Source of the DNA: JBKPRX01 sp046734795
GTDB taxonomy: Bacteria > Actinomycetota > Thermoleophilia > Gaiellales > Gaiellaceae
NCBI GenBank assembly: GCA_046734795.1
Contig: JBKPRX010000103.1
Span: 1-10,348, forward strand
Length of the DNA stretch: 10,348 nt
Direction of reading: 5' to 3'
The notes under the pieces were generated by a model. It did not search any database and was not told where the DNA came from. It worked only from the letters and a program-made list of their open reading frames with translations. Position numbers and translations under genes: made by a program. Positions 5,687 through 10,348 of the stretch are shown one piece after another (position 1 is the stretch's first letter; every line of letters begins with the position of its first letter).

Positions 5687-7084
5687 CTAGACGCCGCGCG
5701 CGTGCGCCAGGTAGTCGAGAAGGTCCGAGCGTGTCAGCACGCCGATCGGTTTTCCGTCGCGCGCGACGACGACTGCGTTCGTGCCTCCGGTGACCGTGCC
5801 GAAGACGTCGTCGAGCGATTGCGACACGTCCACGGCGGGAAGCGGCGGCTGCATCGCGACGACCACGTCTTCGTGCAGAGCGTCCGGGTTACGAAAGACG
5901 CGCTCGAGCAGGTCGCGGTCCTGGAGCGCGCCGATCACGTCGGTGATCGACTGCGGTTCGCCGTCGCGGACGACCGGTAGCTGCGAGATGGAGAAGCGCT
6001 GCATCACGTCGATCGCCTCGCCGACCTTCTGGTGGGAGCCGATCGTGACGAACGCGGGGATGTGCTCGTCCACGGCCTTCGCGGCGAGGACAGCGTCGAG
6101 CGTCGGCAGCGGCGCCGCGCGGTCTGCAAATCCGTGCTCGCGCATCCACTTGTCGTCGAAGAAGCGCGTGAGGTAGTTGCGCCCGGAGTCGGGAATCATC
6201 GTCAGCACGCGCGCGCCGCTTCCGAGCCGCTCGGCGACGCGCATCGCGGCCCACACCGACGTGCCGCCGGAGCCGCCGGCGAGGATGCCCTCCTCGCGGG
6301 CGAGCCGGCGTGCGGTGAGGAACGAGTCGCGGTCCGAGACGCGGATCCACTCGTCGACGACGCTCGGGTCCATCGTCTCCGGCCAGCTGTCCTTGCCGAT
6401 TCCTTCGACGAGGTACGGATGGACGCCGTCGGAGCCCTTCGCCGTGTACACGGAGCCTTCGGGATCCGCCCCGACGATCAGGACCTCGGGCTTTCGCTCC
6501 TTGAAGTAGCGGCCGACGCCGGAGATCGTTCCGCCCGTGCCGACGGAGATGACGATCGCGTCGAGCTCGCCGTTCGTTTGCTCCCAGATCTCGGGGCCCG
6601 TCTGCTCGTAGTGCGCGTCCGGATTCGCGTCGTTTGAGTACTGGTCGGGCTTGAACCCGCCCGGGATCTCCTCGGCAAGACGGTCGGAGACGGAGTAGTA
6701 GCTCTCGGGCGAGTCGGGAGCGACGGCCGTCGGGGTGATCACGACCTCCGCGCCGTACGCGCGGAGGAGGGCGACCTTCTCGAGGCTCATCTTGTCCGGC
6801 ATCACGAAGACGCAGCGGTAGCCCTTGATCGCGGCCGCGATCGCGAGGCCGACACCCGTGTTGCCGGACGTCGGCTCGACGATCGTGCCGCCGGGGCGAA
6901 GCTTTCCCTCGCGTTCGGCGCGCTCGATCATCGGTAGGCCGATGCGATCCTTCAGCGAGCCGCCGGGATTCAGGTACTCGAGCTTCGCGAGCAGCTCGGC
7001 TCCGCCGGAGCGCGACAGCTTCGGGAGCCGCACGATCGGAGTGGCGCCGACGAGCTCGAGGACGGACGGATAATCGCGAGCCAC
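5687..7084 (-). CDS. cbs: Cystathionine beta-synthase with C-terminal CBS-domain pair
   Basis: A 465-residue PLP fold-II enzyme. K45 in LNPGGSLKDRIG is the Schiff-base lysine; SGNTG (73-77) binds the substrate carboxylate and GTGGT (182-186) the PLP phosphate. GGSGGTS (270-276) and PDSGRNYLTRFFDD (298-311) are also typical. From about residue 336 two CBS motifs follow (VTIGSHQKVGEAIDVM...LPVVRDG and PAVDVSQSLDDVF...GKPIGVLTRSDLLDYL), a Bateman module that may bind an adenosyl ligand. The N-terminal heme-binding extension of animal CBS is missing. It condenses homocysteine with serine to cystathionine in the cytosol; fold-II cysteine synthases share the core, but the attached Bateman module favours CBS. 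GTG start at 7084 has a -10-like box; the gene ends 4 nt from the convergent Lon-domain gene. Confidence 0.93.
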   Translation of the reverse strand: MARDYPSVLELVGATPIVRLPKLSRSGGAELLAKLEYLNPGGSLKDRIGLPMIERAEREGKLRPGGTIVEPTSGNTGVGLAIAAAIKGYRCVFVMPDKMSLEKVALLRAYGAEVVITPTAVAPDSPESYYSVSDRLAEEIPGGFKPDQYSNDANPDAHYEQTGPEIWEQTNGELDAIVISVGTGGTISGVGRYFKERKPEVLIVGADPEGSVYTAKGSDGVHPYLVEGIGKDSWPETMDPSVVDEWIRVSDRDSFLTARRLAREEGILAGGSGGTSVWAAMRVAERLGSGARVLTMIPDSGRNYLTRFFDDKWMREHGFADRAAPLPTLDAVLAAKAVDEHIPAFVTIGSHQKVGEAIDVMQRFSISQLPVVRDGEPQSITDVIGALQDRDLLERVFRNPDALHEDVVVAMQPPLPAVDVSQSLDDVFGTVTGGTNAVVVARDGKPIGVLTRSDLLDYLAHARGV

Positions 7085-7096
7085 CGCCGAAGCCTA
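7085..7096 (-). promoter_or_regulatory. Candidate leaderless promoter -10 box for CBS
   Basis: Minus strand TAGGCT (7096-7091), then TCGGCG (6 nt) and the GTG at 7084. It lies in the 32-nt gap after the secreted-protein gene. A GTGATC about 18 bp upstream is only a weak -35 match. No Shine-Dalgarno precedes the GTG. Confidence 0.45.
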
Positions 7097-7110
7097 GACC
7101 GCCGCACCCG

Positions 7111-7124
7111 CGCGGATCACCGCG
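7111..7124 (-). terminator. Small hairpin across the stop codon of the secreted-protein gene
   Basis: CGCGG (7111-7115), a four-base loop, and CCGCG (7120-7124) form a 5-bp all-G/C hairpin that contains the TGA stop (7119-7117). It stands just upstream of the CBS promoter candidate, a place where a weak terminator would make sense. There is no T-tract, so function is uncertain. Confidence 0.25.
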
Positions 7125-8427
7125 GCACGAATCGAGCGGAGATTGCTCTGTCGTTCGAGGTTGCGATCGTGCACGTTCGAGTGCGACCGCAAGGTGCGCT
7201 CCAGCCGCGGAATCGCCAACGACCGACGGCCGTCGCGGTCAGCTTCACGCGAGCCTTCGCGCGGAAGAGCGCCGAGCAGCGCCGCGGGCACGCGATGCCG
7301 GCCGGCGTGCTTGCGACGCGACCGCGTCCCAAGATGCGAACTCGAAGCGTGACGGGCTCTGGCTCGAAGACTGCCTCGACCATGCGGTCCGCCGTCATCG
7401 TGACAGTGCAGCGTGCGGACGTGACGCCGGCGCACGCACCGGTCCAGCGAGAGAACACAGAACGCGGGCCGGGAGTTGCGAGCACGTCGACGGGCAACGC
7501 GTCGTCGAGCTGCAGCGCGCAGGCCACTCCACAGTCGAAACGCTGACCGCCGATGGCCGTTGTGAGCGAACCACTTCCGTCTGCGACGCGAAGCGCGAGC
7601 TGACGCTGTGGCAAGTGCTCGAGCCAGCGAGAATCCTGCAGGTCGAACCACGTCCGCGAGTGTGCGTAGTAGTCGTCGTGGTTCGCGTCGAGGAGTTCCA
7701 GGTCGAGGGCACGGCCGAGCGGGATGACGGGCCAAAGGACGTCGAGCGGACTGTCGCACGGATGCTCAGGATCCCCAGGACAAGGATGCGCCGCTCCGTC
7801 GGGAAGCGCGCCGAAGCTGTGGATCAGCTCGTGGGCGCCGACGATCGCCGTCGTTCCACCGTTCGGTCGACCGCCGCAGATCGAACGCAGGAACACGAAG
7901 GCGATTCCTTGGCGGCCGCCCGATTCCGGTGCGCGAAACTCGGTGTCGCCGCATTCCTCGTCGTCGCGAAGCGGGCCGTCGTAGTACACGAGCGTCTTCT
8001 GGGTCGTCGGGAACGTCGGCAGGTCTGCGCTCAACCGCTGACTGACGTTCTCGTCCTGGAGGTAAGACGCGCCGGTGTTCGGTAGCCGGACGAACCCGAT
8101 GTCGAGCGCACCGAAGATCGACGGGCAGCTCGGGAACGGATAGCGGTCGAAGCGCGGCGTGCGCGTCGAGTCCTGATTGCGCCACCACTGGTCGATCGTC
8201 GCGATGTCGGTCGCGATCCCCGAGACGTACGCGCCGAAGTTGTCGACCGCATCAGACGGGATGACGTACAGCACGCGAATCTGCGCGGCGGAGCTGACCT
8301 CGACCTCCGGCACCCGGTTCGCCGTCACCTCGTCGGTGCCGCACCACGCCACCGGAGAGACCGCAGCGTGAGTTGCAGATGTGAGAGCGGCCGCCGCAAG
8401 CACGATGAGCGGGAGCACGCGCAGCAT
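7117..8427 (-). CDS. Secreted protein with HExxH metallopeptidase-like motif and two Cys-paired bacterial repeats
   Basis: A 436-residue protein. Residues 1-22 (MLRVLPLIVLAAAALTSATH, then AA) look like a Sec signal peptide, probably cut near A21; there is no lipobox or C-terminal anchor, so it is probably exported. In the middle, GAHELIHSFGALPDGAAH gives H199-E200-x-x-H203-x-x-G206, with H214, H222, C224 and D229 further on; this resembles secreted actinobacterial proteins with HExxHxxGA...PH...HC...D, as I recall them. The Met expected after D229 in such proteins is replaced (DVLW). From about 277 two tandem ~80-residue repeats follow, each with four Cys in the same places (299, 303, 332, 340 and 380, 384, 413, 419), like the bacterial 'GrVtSsPaGI.C...C' repeats of cell-surface proteins. 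Substrate is unknown. It starts 8 nt after the purH stop, with no clear Shine-Dalgarno site. Confidence 0.72.
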   Translation of the reverse strand: MLRVLPLIVLAAAALTSATHAAVSPVAWCGTDEVTANRVPEVEVSSAAQIRVLYVIPSDAVDNFGAYVSGIATDIATIDQWWRNQDSTRTPRFDRYPFPSCPSIFGALDIGFVRLPNTGASYLQDENVSQRLSADLPTFPTTQKTLVYYDGPLRDDEECGDTEFRAPESGGRQGIAFVFLRSICGGRPNGGTTAIVGAHELIHSFGALPDGAAHPCPGDPEHPCDSPLDVLWPVIPLGRALDLELLDANHDDYYAHSRTWFDLQDSRWLEHLPQRQLALRVADGSGSLTTAIGGQRFDCGVACALQLDDALPVDVLATPGPRSVFSRWTGACAGVTSARCTVTMTADRMVEAVFEPEPVTLRVRILGRGRVASTPAGIACPRRCSALFRAKARVKLTATAVGRWRFRGWSAPCGRTRTCTIATSNDRAISARFVPR

Positions 8428-8435
8428 GCGAGTCG

Positions 8436-9974
8436 TCAGTGCCGGAAGTGGCGCCGGTGCGTGAACACCATCGTTGCTCCTTGGGCTTCGACCGCCTCGA
8501 CCACTTCGGCGTCGCGCTTCGAGCCGCCCGGCTGCACGATCGCGGTGACGCCCGCCTCGAGCGCAAGCTCGGGGCCGTCAGCGAACGGGAAGTAGGCGTC
8601 GGATGCGAGCGCGGCACCCTTGAGATCGTGACCGTGCTCGCGCGCCTTCTCGATTGCGATGCGCACGGCGTCGACGCGGCTCATCTGTCCTGCGCCGATT
8701 CCGATCGTTGCGAGATCCTTCGCAAGCACGATCGCGTTCGAGCCGACGTGCTTGCACACGCGCCAAGCGAACACGAGGTCGCCCCATTGCGCCTCGCTCG
8801 GCCGGCCACAAACGCCGTCCCAGTTCTCGCGGTCGTCGATCTCGAGGTCCCCGTCCTGGACGAGCAGGCCGCCGAGCACGCGCTTGTAGTGGCGCTCGAC
8901 GGGATTGCCCGCGCGTCGTTCGCGGTCGACGAGGATCCGGATCGCCGGCTTCTCGCGCAACAGCGCGAGCGCCTCGTCCTCGTAGTCCGGTGCGAACAGC
9001 ACTTCGACGAACTGCGCGGCCAGCCGCTCGGCGAGCTCGACGTCTACGGGACGCGTCAGCACGACGACGCCGCCGTACGCAGACACGGGATCCGACGCGA
9101 GCGCGCGGTCGTACGCGGCGTCGATCGTCTGCGCGACCGCGACACCGCAGGGATTCGCGTGCTTGACGATCACGCACGTCGGAAGCGCGAACTCGCGCGC
9201 GACGAGGCGCGCGCCGTTCAGGTCGTTGAGGTTGTTGAACGACAGCGGCTTTCCGTGCAGTTGCTCGACGCGCGAGAGCAGGTGACGGCGCGTGCCGACG
9301 TCGGCGTAGTACGCGGCGCGTTGATGCGGGTTCTCGCCGTACGAGAGGTCGGCGACCTTCGCGAGCGGTAGGACGAGCGTCTCCGGGAACGCCTCGCGCT
9401 CGCCGAACCACGAGGCGATCGTGGCCTCGTAGACCGCGGTCGTCGCAAAGGCCTCTGCGGCGAGCTCGCGCCGGGTCTCGTGCGAGATCTCGCCGCGCTC
9501 GCGCAGCTCGTCGAGGATGAAGCCGTACTGGTCGGGTCGCGAAACGGGCGTTACGTGCGCGAAGTTCTTGGCGGCGCCGCGAAGCATCGAGGGGCCGCCG
9601 ATGTCGATCATCTCGACCGCATCCTCTTCGCGGACTCCGTGCCGTCCGGCGACCTCCGCGAACGGGTAGAGGTTCACGCAGACAAGGTCGAATGGCTCGA
9701 TTGCGTGCTCGGTAAGCGTGTCGAGATCCTCGCTCCGGTCGCGACGCGCGAGGATCGCTGCGTGAATCCGCGGGTGGAGGGTCTTCACGCGGCCGCCGAG
9801 CAGCTCGGGCGAGTCCGTCAGCACTTCGACGCGCTCGACCTCGAGGCCGAGCTCTTCGAGATAGGCAGCGGTGCCGCCGCTCGCAACCAGCTCGACGCCG
9901 TGCTCCGAGAGCCCGCGCGCGAAGACGGCGAGTCCCGTCTTGTCGTAGACCGAGATGAGCGCGCGGCGAATCAT
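8436..9974 (-). CDS. purH: Bifunctional AICAR transformylase / IMP cyclohydrolase
   Basis: A full-length 512-residue PurH. The N-terminal IMP cyclohydrolase part starts RRALISVYDKTGL and has SGGT (32-35), GGRVKTLHPRIHAAIL (60-75) and GGPSMLRGAAKN (126-137). The C-terminal AICAR transformylase has SYGENPHQRAA (211-221), FNNLNDLNGA (246-255), the catalytic K271-H272 in KHANPCG, and SDAYFPFADG and VQPGGSKRD near the end. It performs the last two steps of IMP synthesis: 10-formyl-THF transfer to AICAR and ring closure, in the cytosol. The ATG (9974-9972) overlaps the purN stop as ATGA, with GGAGCAGG a short way upstream as a possible ribosome site. The next gene on this strand, the secreted HExxH protein, begins 8 nt after its stop. 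Confidence 0.97.
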   Translation of the reverse strand: MIRRALISVYDKTGLAVFARGLSEHGVELVASGGTAAYLEELGLEVERVEVLTDSPELLGGRVKTLHPRIHAAILARRDRSEDLDTLTEHAIEPFDLVCVNLYPFAEVAGRHGVREEDAVEMIDIGGPSMLRGAAKNFAHVTPVSRPDQYGFILDELRERGEISHETRRELAAEAFATTAVYEATIASWFGEREAFPETLVLPLAKVADLSYGENPHQRAAYYADVGTRRHLLSRVEQLHGKPLSFNNLNDLNGARLVAREFALPTCVIVKHANPCGVAVAQTIDAAYDRALASDPVSAYGGVVVLTRPVDVELAERLAAQFVEVLFAPDYEDEALALLREKPAIRILVDRERRAGNPVERHYKRVLGGLLVQDGDLEIDDRENWDGVCGRPSEAQWGDLVFAWRVCKHVGSNAIVLAKDLATIGIGAGQMSRVDAVRIAIEKAREHGHDLKGAALASDAYFPFADGPELALEAGVTAIVQPGGSKRDAEVVEAVEAQGATMVFTHRRHFRH

Positions 9975-10348
9975 GCGGCGACCTGCTCCAGAAGCGTGCG
10001 GACTGCTGCGGGCAAGAGCCGATGCTCGACGGCGTGGATTCGTTCCTCGAGCGTTGCGCGCGGTTCGATTGCGACCGGCTCCTGGCTGATGATCGGTCCG
10101 GAGTCGACGCCGTCGTCGACGAGATGCACGGTGACGCCGGTCGTCTCGACGCCCGCGGCGACCGCGTCCTCGATCGCGTGCGCGCCGGGGAACGCGGGCA
10201 GAAGCGACGGGTGAACGTTGACGATCCGTCCCGGGAAGCGTTCGAGAAACGCGCGCGTGAGGAGGTGCATGTACCCAGCTAAGACGACGAGCTCGACGCC
10301 TGAGTCGGCGAGCCAGTCGGCGATCGCGAGGTCGCGTTCCTCGCGCGT
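9971..10348 (-). CDS. purN: Phosphoribosylglycinamide formyltransferase, C-terminal part (start outside window)
   Basis: The minus strand is open from the window edge (10348) to the TGA at 9973-9971, giving the last 125 residues of about 190-210. Visible: TREERDLAIADWLADSGVEL, then VVLAGYMHLLTRAFLERFPGRI, the catalytic NVHPSLLPAFPG (Asn, His) and VDSGPIISQEPV with the conserved Asp of the DxGPII motif. PurN transfers the formyl group of 10-formyl-THF to GAR, step three of purine synthesis. The catalytic residues of the formyltransferase are all seen; the missing N-terminal part would hold the nucleotide-binding fold. The methionine in the AGYM motif is internal and not a start. It is translationally coupled to purH by a 4-nt overlap; the two genes are a common pair in bacteria. 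Confidence 0.96.
   Translation of the reverse strand, partial: TREERDLAIADWLADSGVELVVLAGYMHLLTRAFLERFPGRIVNVHPSLLPAFPGAHAIEDAVAAGVETTGVTVHLVDDGVDSGPIISQEPVAIEPRATLEERIHAVEHRLLPAAVRTLLEQVAA

Noticed and set aside
8439..9371. 310-codon open frame on the plus strand opposite purH
   Set aside because: It is antisense to purH, whose protein is conserved end to end. The product has no domain character.
1..10348. CRISPR arrays, toxin-antitoxin pairs, insertion sequences, phage or defence genes
   Set aside because: No spaced direct repeats, transposase motifs, terminal inverted repeats or defence-domain proteins were seen. Every stretch over 300 bases is coding, with recognisable housekeeping families.

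Overview
The window looks like a piece of a very GC-rich chromosome, dense in genes and with many GTG starts. It carries housekeeping and sulfur, Fe-S and redox genes and no mobile-element signature. The style (GTG starts, probable leaderless promoters, stand-alone Lon substrate-binding domain, secreted protein with Cys-paired bacterial repeats) suggests an actinobacterium, perhaps a Thermoleophilia-type (Gaiellales/Solirubrobacterales) lineage. That placement is inference from sequence style, not a database match.

Layout, left to right. (1) 1-3549, minus strand, read right to left: a YcaQ/AlkX-type DNA glycosylase, a cystathionine gamma-lyase/gamma-synthase, an MBL-fold metallohydrolase and the N-terminal part of a GNAT acetyltransferase (cut by the window edge), packed with gaps of 20 and 9 nt and one 4-nt overlap. 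(2) 3548-4165, plus strand: a SAM-dependent methyltransferase whose likely ATG overlaps the divergent glycosylase ATG at one CATG. (3) 4166-4412: the only sizeable non-coding gap, between convergent genes, with inverted repeats that may act as terminators. (4) 4413-5035, minus: bolA followed by a Grx4-type monothiol glutaredoxin with an ATGA overlap. (5) 5068-5682, plus: a stand-alone Lon N-terminal domain protein, divergent from bolA across only 32 bp. (6) 5687-10348, minus: purN (5'-truncated), purH, a secreted HExxH protein with two Cys-paired repeats, and cystathionine beta-synthase, which converges on the Lon-domain gene with a 4-nt gap.

How the genes fit together: CBS and the gamma-family PLP enzyme are the two steps of reverse transsulfuration (homocysteine to cysteine). 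BolA and Grx4 form the classic [2Fe-2S] trafficking pair. purN and purH supply the two formyl-transfer activities of purine synthesis.

The most notable signal is regulatory. All five GTG-start genes that are not translationally coupled to an upstream gene (MBL hydrolase, gamma-lyase, bolA, Lon-domain gene, CBS) have a TANNNT hexamer exactly 6 or 7 nt before the GTG, the expected geometry of leaderless transcription. Coupled or internal genes instead show Shine-Dalgarno-like sequences. I see no CRISPR array, tRNA, rRNA, insertion sequence or defence system, and no clearly new multi-gene system.
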